Assembly (NCBI RefSeq): GCF_001650635.1
Contig: NZ_LWQU01000022.1
Coordinates: 1 to 64,000 of the forward strand
Source: Magnetospirillum moscoviense
Lineage (GTDB): Bacteria > Pseudomonadota > Alphaproteobacteria > Rhodospirillales > Magnetospirillaceae
Direction of reading: 5' to 3'
Length of the DNA stretch: 64,000 nucleotides
The notes beneath the pieces are model-generated. The model searched no databases and had not been told where the DNA came from. It worked only from the letters and a program-made list of their open reading frames with translations. Every line of letters starts with the position of its first letter. Position 1 is the stretch's first letter. A program made the position numbers and the translations under genes. This document shows, in pieces, positions 8,677-16,135 of the stretch.

Positions 8677-9343
8677 GACCCTCGCCCTGCTGGCGGGCCT
8701 GGCGGCGACATGGCCGGTCCGGGCCGACATCGTCACCCACCTGCCGGCGCAACCGGCCAAGGTGATCGCGCTGACCTTCGACGGCTGCGAGGCCAAGGGC
8801 CAGCCGGCCTGGCTGGACGAACGCATCGCTGTCTTCCTGGAAGCCCAGCGCATCCCCGCCACCTTGTTCGTCACCGGCCTGTTCGCCAAGCGCAATGCCG
8901 ATCGACTGGGCCAGCTTTCCCGCACCGGCCTGATCGAGATCGAGAACCATTCCTGGGACCATCCCCGCCATCTCGAGCATCTGGACCAAGGCGCCATCGC
9001 CGCCCAACTGGCCGACACCGACGAGGCCATCCGGGCCGTCACCGGCAGCAAGCCCCGTTTCTTCCGCTTCCCCGGCGGCCATTACGATGCCAAGGCGCTG
9101 GCGGCGGTCGAGAACAGCGGCCTCAGCGTCGTCCATTGGAGCTGGGAATCGGGCGACCCCGCCCGCGACCTGACGCCCGAGCGCCTGACCAGTTGGGTGT
9201 TGTCGAAGACCCGACCCGGTGACGTGCTGATCTTCCACATCAACGGCCGGGCTCCGGCCACGGCGGTGGCGCTGCCGGCGATGGTCGCCGAGCTGAAACG
9301 CCGCGGATTTTCTTTCGCCCGCCTGGACGAGGTGCTGAAATGA
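8657..9343 (+). CDS. Secreted polysaccharide deacetylase family protein
   Basis: A NodB-type carbohydrate esterase (CE4 family) of 228 residues, probably periplasmic. Residues 1-23 look like a signal peptide (LALLAGLAATWPVRA). The motifs are TFDGCEAKG (motif 1, catalytic Asp), HSWDHPRHLEH (motif 2, metal-binding histidines) and FFRFPGGHYD (motif 3). It removes acetyl groups from an N-acetylated glycan, possibly peptidoglycan, but the target is not shown. Its ATG lies inside the end of the GST gene (20-bp overlap), and it overlaps the next gene by 4 bp. Confidence 0.82.
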   Translation: MPTWISRTLALLAGLAATWPVRADIVTHLPAQPAKVIALTFDGCEAKGQPAWLDERIAVFLEAQRIPATLFVTGLFAKRNADRLGQLSRTGLIEIENHSWDHPRHLEHLDQGAIAAQLADTDEAIRAVTGSKPRFFRFPGGHYDAKALAAVENSGLSVVHWSWESGDPARDLTPERLTSWVLSKTRPGDVLIFHINGRAPATAVALPAMVAELKRRGFSFARLDEVLK

Positions 9344-9768
9344 CCACCATCCGACCGCTGACCGGTGCCGAGCCCGACCATTTCGCCGCTCTTCTGATCG
9401 ATCTCGATCCGTGGCGGCGGCTGGGCTACAACGCCTTGGCGCTGGCCGATTATCTGGACCGTCCCGACCCGACACTGACCCGCATGACCGTGCCGGGCAA
9501 GGGCGTGATCGCCGTGCGCTCGCCGTGGCTTCGCGGGCCTTACATCGAATTGCTGGCGGTGCTGCCCGACGCCCAGGGCCAAGGAATCGGCCGGGCCTTG
9601 GTCGAATGGGCGGAGTCTCGGGGTGGCGCCAACCTGTGGGCCTGCGTGTCGGATTTCAACAAAGCCGCCCGCGCCTTCTATGGCCGCCTGGGCTTCGTCG
9701 AGGTGGCGCCGCTGCCCGGCCTGGTCACCGCCGGCGAGTCCGAAATCCTGCTTAGAAGACCAAACTAA
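9340..9768 (+). CDS. GNAT family N-acetyltransferase
   Basis: A 142-residue single-domain acetyltransferase. The acetyl-CoA-binding motif A appears as VLPDAQGQGIGRALVEWAES (about residues 71-90), followed by the NKAARAFYGRLGFVEV motif B. It is coupled to the deacetylase by an ATGA overlap and its 3' end overlaps the convergent LysE gene by 17 bp. The substrate is unknown. Confidence 0.82.
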   Translation: MTTIRPLTGAEPDHFAALLIDLDPWRRLGYNALALADYLDRPDPTLTRMTVPGKGVIAVRSPWLRGPYIELLAVLPDAQGQGIGRALVEWAESRGGANLWACVSDFNKAARAFYGRLGFVEVAPLPGLVTAGESEILLRRPN

Positions 9769-10375
9769 GCAACGCCGCCGCGCCGAACGCCATCAAGGCC
9801 GCGCCCGAGATGTGGTTGAACAGCCGCATGCGCTCGGGCGTGAAGCGAGCCCGGGCGGCGATGGTCATTTCCGTCAGCACCGCCCACCACAGGGCCGAGC
9901 CGCAACCGACGCCGGCGATCAGCACCACCGCCTGGACCGGACCCTTCGGGCTGGCGTCGGTGCCGAAGGCGGCGAACACCCCCATGACCCCCAGGATGGT
10001 GCCGGGATTGGTCATGGTGATAGCGAAGGTCGACAGGAAATCCTTGACCAGGCCCGGCCCCTTGCCGGGCACCCCGTCCAATTCGTGGGCCGCCGCCCGC
10101 CAGGCATTGACGCCAAGGGCCAGCATGAACAGCCCGCCCACCAGCTTCAATCCGTTGGTGAACTGGTCCAGGAACTGCGACACCGCGCCCAGGCCCAGCC
10201 CGACGATGCCGCCGAAGATGGTGTCGGCCAGCGCCGCGCCCAGCCCGGCCGCCCACGCCGCCGCCCGGCCGTCGCCCAGCGCCTTTCTGATGCACATCAA
10301 CCCGACCGGACCGATCGGGGCGGCGACGGCGAAGCCGATGACGATGCCGCGCAGGAAAAGGAACAGATCATCCAC
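9752..10375 (-). CDS. LysE family amino-acid exporter
   Basis: An inner-membrane exporter of 207 residues with about six hydrophobic segments. The N-terminal family signature AVAAPIGPVGLMCIRKAL (about 16-33) is clear. Members export lysine, homoserine or threonine; the substrate here is not determined. It is convergent with the GNAT gene and lies downstream of pdxY on the same strand, separated by 111 bp that hold two hairpins. Confidence 0.85.
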   Translation of the reverse strand: MDDLFLFLRGIVIGFAVAAPIGPVGLMCIRKALGDGRAAAWAAGLGAALADTIFGGIVGLGLGAVSQFLDQFTNGLKLVGGLFMLALGVNAWRAAAHELDGVPGKGPGLVKDFLSTFAITMTNPGTILGVMGVFAAFGTDASPKGPVQAVVLIAGVGCGSALWWAVLTEMTIAARARFTPERMRLFNHISGAALMAFGAAALLSLVF

Positions 10376-10449
10376 CCGAGAGTATCCCGGTCAGAGGAGG
10401 GGGCGGCGCCCAAGCCCGCGGAAGCGGGCGCTAAGGCAAAGGGGCTTGC

Positions 10450-10472
10450 AGCGGTCAATCCTATTGACCGCT
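10450..10472. repeat. Perfect 10-bp-stem hairpin between pdxY and the LysE gene
   Basis: AGCGGTCAAT and ATTGACCGCT form a perfect stem with the loop CCT. A second GC-rich hairpin (GCCCGC GGAA GCGGGC) lies about 40 bp away near 10410-10427. There is no T-run on the minus strand, so this is not a textbook terminator; it may protect the pdxY 3' end. Confidence 0.55.
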
Positions 10473-10486
10473 GGTATTAAGCAGAA

Positions 10487-11323
10487 TCACAAAGCCACGG
10501 CAAGGGCGGTGAATTCGTGGACAGGCGCCACCAGCAGGTCCTGCGCCGCCACCACCGCCAGTTCGCGCCGGCCCAGCCGATGGGTTTCGGCCAGCACGCC
10601 GAAAAGCTGGGCCATGGCACGGACCAGCGCCGCCGGGATGGCGATACCGTCCAGCAGGGCGGCCAGCAACAGCGCCGACAACAGATCGCCGGTGCCGTGG
10701 ATCGGCGGCTGGAAATCCAGCCACGGCGTCACCACCGCCCAGGCGGCGTCGGCCTCGACCGCCAGGCAGCCGACCCCGTCGCCCAGCTTCAGCCCGGTCA
10801 CCACCACCAGACGCGGCCCCTTGGCCAGCAGCAGCCTTGCTGCCACCACCGCCTGGGCCGGCGTGGCGGCCGGCAATCCGGTCAGGATTTCCAGCTCGAA
10901 GCGGTTGGGGGTGACGATGTCGGCCGCCGCGACCAGGCCGCCTTCGAACGACGCCACCAACTCGGGCTGGACATAGACCTTGCCGTCATCGCCCATCACC
11001 GGGTCGCACAGATAAAGTGCTCCGGGGCGGCGATCGCGGGCGGCCTTCAGCACCACGTCGGCGGTGCCGGGCTCGCCCAGATAGCCCGACAGCACGGCGC
11101 GGCAATCGGCCAGGAAGCCGCCGGCCCGCAAGCCATCGACCAGTTCGGCGACATGGGCCGGCGAATGGGCCTGGCCGGTGAAGCTGCCATGGCCGGGATG
11201 GTTGGAAAACTGCACGGTATCGACGGCGATCACCTCGTGCCCCAGGCGCTGCAAGGGAAAACACGAGGCCGAATGGCCGACATGGCCGGCCGCCACCGCC
11301 GATTGGAACGAAAGAATCGTCAT
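10487..11323 (-). CDS. pdxY: Pyridoxal kinase
   Basis: Phosphorylates pyridoxal to PLP in the vitamin B6 salvage route. The ribokinase-like protein of about 278 residues shows the pyridoxal kinase N terminus (ILSFQSAVAAGHVGHSASCFPLQRLG), the CDPVMGDDGKVY motif and the C-terminal catalytic GTGDLLSALLLAAL with the catalytic Asp. The start at 11323 places the protein in register with known PdxY; an upstream ATG at 11347 adds eight residues, and neither has a clear ribosome-binding site. It is divergent from the malyl-CoA lyase gene. Confidence 0.9.
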   Translation of the reverse strand: MTILSFQSAVAAGHVGHSASCFPLQRLGHEVIAVDTVQFSNHPGHGSFTGQAHSPAHVAELVDGLRAGGFLADCRAVLSGYLGEPGTADVVLKAARDRRPGALYLCDPVMGDDGKVYVQPELVASFEGGLVAAADIVTPNRFELEILTGLPAATPAQAVVAARLLLAKGPRLVVVTGLKLGDGVGCLAVEADAAWAVVTPWLDFQPPIHGTGDLLSALLLAALLDGIAIPAALVRAMAQLFGVLAETHRLGRRELAVVAAQDLLVAPVHEFTALAVAL

Positions 11324-11420
11324 GCGAAACCCGGTCGTTTGATTCATTTGTTGCGCTGCAACTTGCCTATCCTAAGGCAAATTGCTAGGTTCGCCACCCA
11401 CCCATTCGGAGGAAATGACC

Positions 11421-12305
11421 ATGGCGACCGTCGCCCGCCCCCGCCGCTCTGTGCTGTACATGCCGGGTTCCAACGCCCGCGCCCTGGAAAAGGCCCGCAC
11501 GCTGGCCGCCGACGGCCTGATCCTCGACCTGGAAGACGCGGTGTCGCCCGATGCCAAGGACGTCGCCCGCCAACAGGTGTGCGACGCGGTCAAGGCCGGC
11601 GGCTATGGCGGGCGCGAGCTTTTGGTGCGCGTCAACGGCCTGGCCACGCCGTGGGGCGCGGCCGACGTCGCGGCGGCCGCCACCTGTGGCGCCCACGGCA
11701 TCTTGATCCCCAAGGTCGAAAGCGCCGACATGGTCCGCCAGGTCGAGGCGCTGATGGTGGCCAACGGTGCGCCCGCCGACATGGCCATCTGGTGCATGAT
11801 GGAAACCCCGCGCGGCATGCTGAAGGCCGAGGAGATCGCTGGCTCGACGCCCCGCATGGGCGGCTTCGTCATGGGCACCTCGGACCTGGCCAAGGACCTG
11901 CATTGCGCCCACACGGCGATGCGCCTGCCGATGATCACCAGCTTAGGGCTTTGCCTGCTGGCGGCGCGCGCCTGGGGCCTGGCCGCGCTGGACGGGGTCT
12001 ATCTGGACCTCAACGACGATGCCGGCTTCGAGGCCCATTGCCAGCAGGGCCTGGAGCTGGGCTTCGACGGCAAGACCCTGATCCACCCCAAGACCATCGA
12101 GACGGCCAACCGGGTGTTCGCGCCGTCGGAAAAAGAGATCACTTGGTCCAAGACCATCATCGCCGCCCATGCCGAAGCCGCCAAGGAAGGCAAGGGCGTG
12201 GTGGTGGTCGAGGGCAAGCTGATCGAGAACCTGCATGTCGAAAACGCCCGGCGCATCGTGGCGTTGTCCGACCAGATCGCAGCACTTGCCGCCGCTTCCG
12301 CCTAA
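11421..12305 (+). CDS. mcl1: L-malyl-CoA/beta-methylmalyl-CoA lyase (CitE-like)
   Basis: A TIM-barrel CitE/HpcH-like lyase of about 294 residues. It probably cleaves beta-methylmalyl-CoA to glyoxylate and propionyl-CoA, and handles L-malyl-CoA, in the ethylmalonyl-CoA pathway. Visible motifs are RRSVLYMPGSNARALEKA, DLEDAVSP (metal/acid), RVNGL, IPKVES and WCMMETPRG. The ATG at 11421 stands 7 bases after GGAGGA; an ATG at 11415 is too close to it. The mesaconyl-CoA hydratase gene follows after 12 bp, which decides the assignment over citrate lyase. Confidence 0.85.
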   Translation: MATVARPRRSVLYMPGSNARALEKARTLAADGLILDLEDAVSPDAKDVARQQVCDAVKAGGYGGRELLVRVNGLATPWGAADVAAAATCGAHGILIPKVESADMVRQVEALMVANGAPADMAIWCMMETPRGMLKAEEIAGSTPRMGGFVMGTSDLAKDLHCAHTAMRLPMITSLGLCLLAARAWGLAALDGVYLDLNDDAGFEAHCQQGLELGFDGKTLIHPKTIETANRVFAPSEKEITWSKTIIAAHAEAAKEGKGVVVVEGKLIENLHVENARRIVALSDQIAALAAASA

Positions 12306-12317
12306 GGACATCCCGCC

Positions 12318-13376
12318 ATGAGCACCAAGACCAATTCCGGCAATTTCTTCGAGGATTTCCGCATCGGCCAGGAAATCCGTCACGCCACGCCGCGCACGGT
12401 GACCGAGGGCGACATCGCCCTTTACACCGCGCTGTACGGCCCGCGCTTCGCCTTCAATTCCTCGGCCGAGTTCGCCCGCAACATGGGCCTGGAATCGGCG
12501 CCGCTGGACGATCTGGCCGCCTTCCACGTCGCCTTCGGCAAGACCGTCCCCGACGTATCTTTGAACGCGGTGGCCAATCTGGGCTATGCCGGCGGCCGCT
12601 TCGGCGTGCCGGTGTTTCCTGGCGACACCATCTCGACCGCGTCCACCGTCATCGGCCTGAAGGAGAATTCCAACAAGCAGACCGGCGTGGTCTATGTGCG
12701 GTCGATCGGCACCAATCAACGGGCCGAGATGGTCGTCGATTACGTCCGCTGGGTGATGGTGCGTAAGCGCGACGTCGAGGCCGTGGTGCCTGAGCAAAAG
12801 GTCCCCGAACTGCCCGGTTCGGTGGCGGCTTCCGATCTGGTCATCCCGGCTGGCCTGACCACCGCTGGTTATGATGTGATCGCCGCCGGCAGCCCCTATC
12901 TGTGGGACGATTACCAGGTGGGCGAGAAGATCGACCATGTCGACGGCACCACCATCGAGGAAGCCGAGCACATGATGGCCACCCGCCTGTGGCAGAACAC
13001 CGCCAAGGTCCATTTCAACCAGCACACCGAGGGTCAGGGCCGCTTCGGCCGTCGCCTGATCTATGGCGGCCACATCATCTCGATCGCGCGCGCGCTGTCG
13101 TTCAACGGCCTGGCCAACGCCTTCAAGGTTGTCGCCATCAATGGCGGCCGCCACGTCAACCCGACCTTCGCCGGCGACACCATCTATGCCTGGTCGGAAG
13201 TGCTGGAAAAGCTGGACATCCCCGGCCGCACCGATGTCGGCGCCCTGCGGTTGCGCCTGGTCGCCCTGAAGAACCAGCCGGCCGCTGGCTTCACCCTGAA
13301 GGGCGAAGACGGCAAGGACGATCCGGCCGTGGTGCTGGATTTCGACTACACCGTGCTGATGGCTCGCAAAGGGTAA
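12318..13376 (+). CDS. mch: Mesaconyl-CoA hydratase (beta-methylmalyl-CoA dehydratase)
   Basis: Hydrates mesaconyl-C1-CoA to beta-methylmalyl-CoA, the step before the lyase upstream. The 352-residue protein has two MaoC-like hotdog domains: N-terminal (about 10-155, FEDFRIGQEIRHATPRTVTEGD) and C-terminal (about 190-350, DYQVGEKIDHVDGTTIEEAEH, FGRRLIYGGHIISIARAL). Length and architecture match the family. Together with mcl1 it marks acetyl-CoA assimilation without the glyoxylate cycle, as in many purple and PHB-storing alphaproteobacteria. The other pathway genes (ccr, ecm, mcd) are not in the window. Confidence 0.88.
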   Translation: MSTKTNSGNFFEDFRIGQEIRHATPRTVTEGDIALYTALYGPRFAFNSSAEFARNMGLESAPLDDLAAFHVAFGKTVPDVSLNAVANLGYAGGRFGVPVFPGDTISTASTVIGLKENSNKQTGVVYVRSIGTNQRAEMVVDYVRWVMVRKRDVEAVVPEQKVPELPGSVAASDLVIPAGLTTAGYDVIAAGSPYLWDDYQVGEKIDHVDGTTIEEAEHMMATRLWQNTAKVHFNQHTEGQGRFGRRLIYGGHIISIARALSFNGLANAFKVVAINGGRHVNPTFAGDTIYAWSEVLEKLDIPGRTDVGALRLRLVALKNQPAAGFTLKGEDGKDDPAVVLDFDYTVLMARKG

Positions 13377-13390
13377 AGGGAAAAAGGATC

Positions 13391-13464
13391 ACCACAGAGG
13401 CACAGAGAGGCCGCGCCAGAATGTGGCGGCGCAGTCTGGTACGATACCTCTGTGCCTCTGTGGT
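13391..13464. repeat. Inverted repeat downstream of mch
   Basis: The arm ACCACAGAGGCACAGAG (13391-13407) is inverted at 13448-13464 (CTCTGTGCCTCTGTGGT), enclosing about 40 bp. A T-rich stretch (TTTCACTTTTTG) follows. It may act as a terminator for mch, but elements with CCACAGAG-type arms also occur as dispersed repeats in many bacteria, so a small mobile element is an alternative. Confidence 0.65.
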
Positions 13465-13543
13465 TTCACTTTTTGCCCGTCGGTTTGACGGGCGGGCGCC
13501 TTGGCGCCATACTCGCGGGCATCCTCAATCCCGGACGCCCGCC

Positions 13544-14584
13544 ATGCTGACCGGCCTGCATATCCAGAACTTCCGCCAGTTCCGCGACTTCAAGGTCGAA
13601 GGACTGAAGCGCTTCAACCTGATCGTCGGCGATAACGGCGTCGGCAAGTCGGCGCTGCTGGAAGCGGTGTGGCTGTTGGTGAATGAGCAGACCCCGGATA
13701 TTATCCTCGATATTCTTGCTCTCCGGAATGAGATCTGGGCGATTGGAATTGACGCTAATGGACAAGGTGGTTTGGCCCGCTCACCATTTTCTACTCTAAC
13801 AACCTGGCCGCCACCTGATCACGCGAGCGAACTTTGCTTTACCATTGGCTATGTCAAAGATGAGTCCACGGCTATTTTGATAAACCTCGGGGAGATGCCG
13901 GAGCCCCTCACCGTTACCCTCGACGTCCGAAACTTTCGCTCAGGCTCCGTCCGGATGCGCGTCAAACGAGGAGGCGCGACGGCTCACACATTGGATGTTG
14001 CTAGTCAGCAGCAGCCCCAGAGACAAGCCCAGCTAAAGCGCGAAGATAATATCCTGATCCCGGCCTCTGGACTGACCCAAGACACCATCCAATCCTTCTG
14101 GGACCGCATCACCCTGACCGAGGCCGAGGATGACATCGATCAGGCGCTGCAATTGCTGGACCCGACCATCCAACGCGTCAGCCTGACCTCGACCGGCCCG
14201 GTGGTGAAGCTGAAGGGCGCGCCCGCACCCGTGCCGTTGCGGCGTCTGGGCGAGGGCATGGGGCGACTGTTCGCGTTGGCATTGGGCATGGTCAACGCCA
14301 AGGGCGGAGTGATGCTGATAGACGAGATCGAGACCGGCCTGCACCGAGACACCCAGGCCCGCATGTGGCCGTTCCTGTTCACCCTGGCGCGGCGGTTGAA
14401 CGTGCAATTGTTCGCCACCACCCATTCCTGGGATTGCATCGCCACCTTCGCCGAGGCCGCCAAGGAGACCCCTGACGAGGTGGCGCTGGTGCGCCTGGAA
14501 CGGTTCGAAGACGACATCCGGGCAGTTCGTTATGACGAAGGTGAACTGCTGGTGGCCTCGGCTCAAGGCATCGAGGTGCGGTAA
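13544..14584 (+). CDS. OLD-like AAA ATPase (AAA_15/AAA_21 type)
   Basis: An ABC/SMC-type ATPase of 346 residues. Walker A is GDNGVGKS (29-36), the signature-like LGEGMGRLF is at 235-243, Walker B VMLIDE is at 256-261 and the switch histidine lies in TTHS (292-295). The first line, HIQNFRQFRDF, is the usual start of OLD-type ATPases. The gene's core, about 13675-14060 (residues 45-172), is visibly AT-richer, with rare codons such as ATT, CTA and AAT, than its two ends and the surrounding genes. This suggests transfer or recombination. It overlaps the next gene by one base (TAATG). Such an ATPase paired with a TOPRIM protein resembles split OLD or PARIS-like defence modules; the function is inferred. 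Confidence 0.75.
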   Translation: MLTGLHIQNFRQFRDFKVEGLKRFNLIVGDNGVGKSALLEAVWLLVNEQTPDIILDILALRNEIWAIGIDANGQGGLARSPFSTLTTWPPPDHASELCFTIGYVKDESTAILINLGEMPEPLTVTLDVRNFRSGSVRMRVKRGGATAHTLDVASQQQPQRQAQLKREDNILIPASGLTQDTIQSFWDRITLTEAEDDIDQALQLLDPTIQRVSLTSTGPVVKLKGAPAPVPLRRLGEGMGRLFALALGMVNAKGGVMLIDEIETGLHRDTQARMWPFLFTLARRLNVQLFATTHSWDCIATFAEAAKETPDEVALVRLERFEDDIRAVRYDEGELLVASAQGIEVR

Positions 14585-15213
14585 TGGCGATCCGCCCGTC
14601 TCGTAAAATGGATCAGGTGCTGTTGGTCGAAGGCGATGACGATTTTCACGTTTTGGCAGCGCTGTGCCGGCATCAAGGCATTCCCGAATCCTTCGAAATC
14701 ATCAAGAAGGGTGGATACGAGGCGTTACGCGACGGACTGAGTAATGAAATCAAATCGCCTGGCCGCCGAACCTTGGGCATCGTCATCGACGCCGACCAGG
14801 ACATAGCCGCCCGCTGGCAGTCATTGGCCGGCGCCAGCGCCAAGGCGGGCGTCACCCTGCCCGCCACTCCCGATCCCGCCGGCACCATCGTCGAAACACC
14901 CGGCAGCCCGCGCGTCGGCGTGTGGCTGATGCCCGATAACCGCACCACCGGAATGCTCGAGGATTTCGTCGCTTTCCTAGTCCCGGAGGGCGATGCGCTT
15001 TTTTCTCGCGCCACCGACACGATCACCGCCATTCCGGCTGACCTGCGCCGGTTTTCCGAAATCCATGCCACCAAGGCCACCATCCACACCTGGCTGGCCT
15101 GGCAGGACGAGCCAGGGCGCCCGATGGGGCAGGCGGTGACCAAGCGCATTCTTGATCCGGATTGCTCCCAGGCCGCCGCCTTCGCCCTCTGGCTTCGGCG
15201 GCTATTCGGCTAG
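14584..15213 (+). CDS. DUF3226-type TOPRIM-like protein, partner of the ATPase
   Basis: A 209-residue protein of the DUF3226 type. TOPRIM hallmarks are visible: the glutamate in LLVEGDDDFHV (E16) and the acidic pair in VIDADQD (D69 and D71). A conserved LMPDNRTTGMLEDFV block follows at about 117-131. It is translated with the ATPase through a one-base overlap. TOPRIM partners of OLD-like ATPases act as nucleases in known phage-defence systems, so a toxin or nuclease role under ATPase control is plausible, but nothing in the sequence proves it. Confidence 0.72.
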   Translation: MAIRPSRKMDQVLLVEGDDDFHVLAALCRHQGIPESFEIIKKGGYEALRDGLSNEIKSPGRRTLGIVIDADQDIAARWQSLAGASAKAGVTLPATPDPAGTIVETPGSPRVGVWLMPDNRTTGMLEDFVAFLVPEGDALFSRATDTITAIPADLRRFSEIHATKATIHTWLAWQDEPGRPMGQAVTKRILDPDCSQAAAFALWLRRLFG

Positions 15214-15225
15214 CCCCACCCACCC

Positions 15226-15249
15226 GGGCAGGGCACGGGTAGCCTGCCC
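15226..15249 (+). terminator. Hairpin after the ATPase-DUF3226 pair
   Basis: GGGCAGG (15226-15232) and CCTGCCC (15243-15249) form a stem with a 10-base loop, 13 bp after the stop. No T-run follows, so it is at best a factor-dependent or weak terminator ahead of the sdh promoter. Confidence 0.35.
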
Positions 15250-15274
15250 TGCCAGAAAGTGTGGCTTCGGGTGG

Positions 15275-15303
15275 TTGACTCTGGCTGCGCCAAGGTCTAA
15301 ACA
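15275..15303 (+). promoter_or_regulatory. Candidate promoter of sdhCDAB
   Basis: TTGACT (15275-15280), a 17-bp spacer and TAAACA (15298-15303) lie about 60 bp before sdhC. It separates the sdh operon from the accessory module upstream. Confidence 0.5.
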
Positions 15304-15363
15304 CTTGCCGCATTGCCGCAAACCGGGTTCCACCCGCACCAGGACTTTCGGGGGCATTTCGCC

Positions 15364-15735
15364 ATGACCACGCGCAACCGGCCGCTGTCGCCGCATCTGC
15401 AGATCTACCGCCTGCCCTTGCTGGCGCTGATGTCCATCACCCATCGCATCACCGGCGTCGGCCTGGTGATCGGCCTGCTCGGACTGGCTTGGTGGCTGTG
15501 TGCCGCAGCAAGCGGCCCGGAAAGCTTCGCCGCCGCTCAAGGCATCATCGGCGGCTTCTTCGGCAAGCTGTTCCTGTTCGGCTTCACCGTCGCCCTGTTC
15601 TTCCATCTCTGCCACGGCGTCCGGCACCTGATCTGGGACACCGGCAAGGGCTTCGAGCTGGACAAGGCCTATCTGTCGGCCCGGATCGCGCTGGGCGCCA
15701 CCGCCATCCTGACCGTGCTGGCCTGGATCATCTAA
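15364..15735 (+). CDS. sdhC: Succinate dehydrogenase cytochrome b556 subunit
   Basis: A membrane anchor of complex II, 123 residues with three hydrophobic segments. It opens with RPLSPHLQIYRLPLLALMSI and the family signature SITHRITGVGL. The heme-ligand histidine lies in FFHLCHGVRHLIWD. The start at 15364 matches the family N terminus; an in-frame ATG at 15313 would add 17 non-conserved residues. It is first in the sdhCDAB operon. Confidence 0.92.
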   Translation: MTTRNRPLSPHLQIYRLPLLALMSITHRITGVGLVIGLLGLAWWLCAAASGPESFAAAQGIIGGFFGKLFLFGFTVALFFHLCHGVRHLIWDTGKGFELDKAYLSARIALGATAILTVLAWII

Positions 15736-15748
15736 GGGAGGAATGACC

Positions 15749-16129
15749 ATGACCTTGCGTTCCCCCATCGGCCGCGCCCGCGGCCTTGGTTCCGCCAAGA
15801 ACGGTCTGGCCCATCATTGGGGCATCATCGTCACCTCGGTCGGCCTGATCCCGCTGTCCTTGTGGTTCGTCGTCTCGGTCAAGGGCCTGGCCGGCATGGA
15901 CTATGCCGCCTTCAAGGCGTGGATGGGCCAGGGCTCGCACGCCTCGCTGATGATCGTCACGCTGCTGCTGACCGTCTATCACGCGGTGCTGGGCCTCACC
16001 ATGGTCATCGAGGACTATGTCGCCTGCGAAGCCAAGAAAGTCGTCGGCCTGATCGCCACCAAGCTGATCGGGGCCATTCTCGCCGTCGGGATGACGGTGT
16101 CGATCCTCAAAGTCGCCGTCGGAGGCTAG
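15749..16129 (+). CDS. sdhD: Succinate dehydrogenase membrane anchor subunit
   Basis: The second membrane anchor, 126 residues with three hydrophobic segments, and YHAVLGLTMVIEDYV in the last third. GGGAGGA (15736-15742) lies 6 bases before ATG 15749; an ATG at 15743 touches it and is a poorer choice. It sits 13 bp after sdhC and 6 bp before sdhA. Confidence 0.9.
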   Translation: MTLRSPIGRARGLGSAKNGLAHHWGIIVTSVGLIPLSLWFVVSVKGLAGMDYAAFKAWMGQGSHASLMIVTLLLTVYHAVLGLTMVIEDYVACEAKKVVGLIATKLIGAILAVGMTVSILKVAVGG

Positions 16130-16135
16130 ACCCAC

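Noticed and set aside
10450-10472. Rho-independent terminator for pdxY
   Set aside because: The hairpin is perfect but no T-run follows on the minus strand.
11348-11420. Small inverted repeats (TTGCC/GGCAA, TTGC/GCAA) between pdxY and mcl1 as an operator
   Set aside because: Arms of four to five bases are too short to claim; they could be a regulator site but there is no support.
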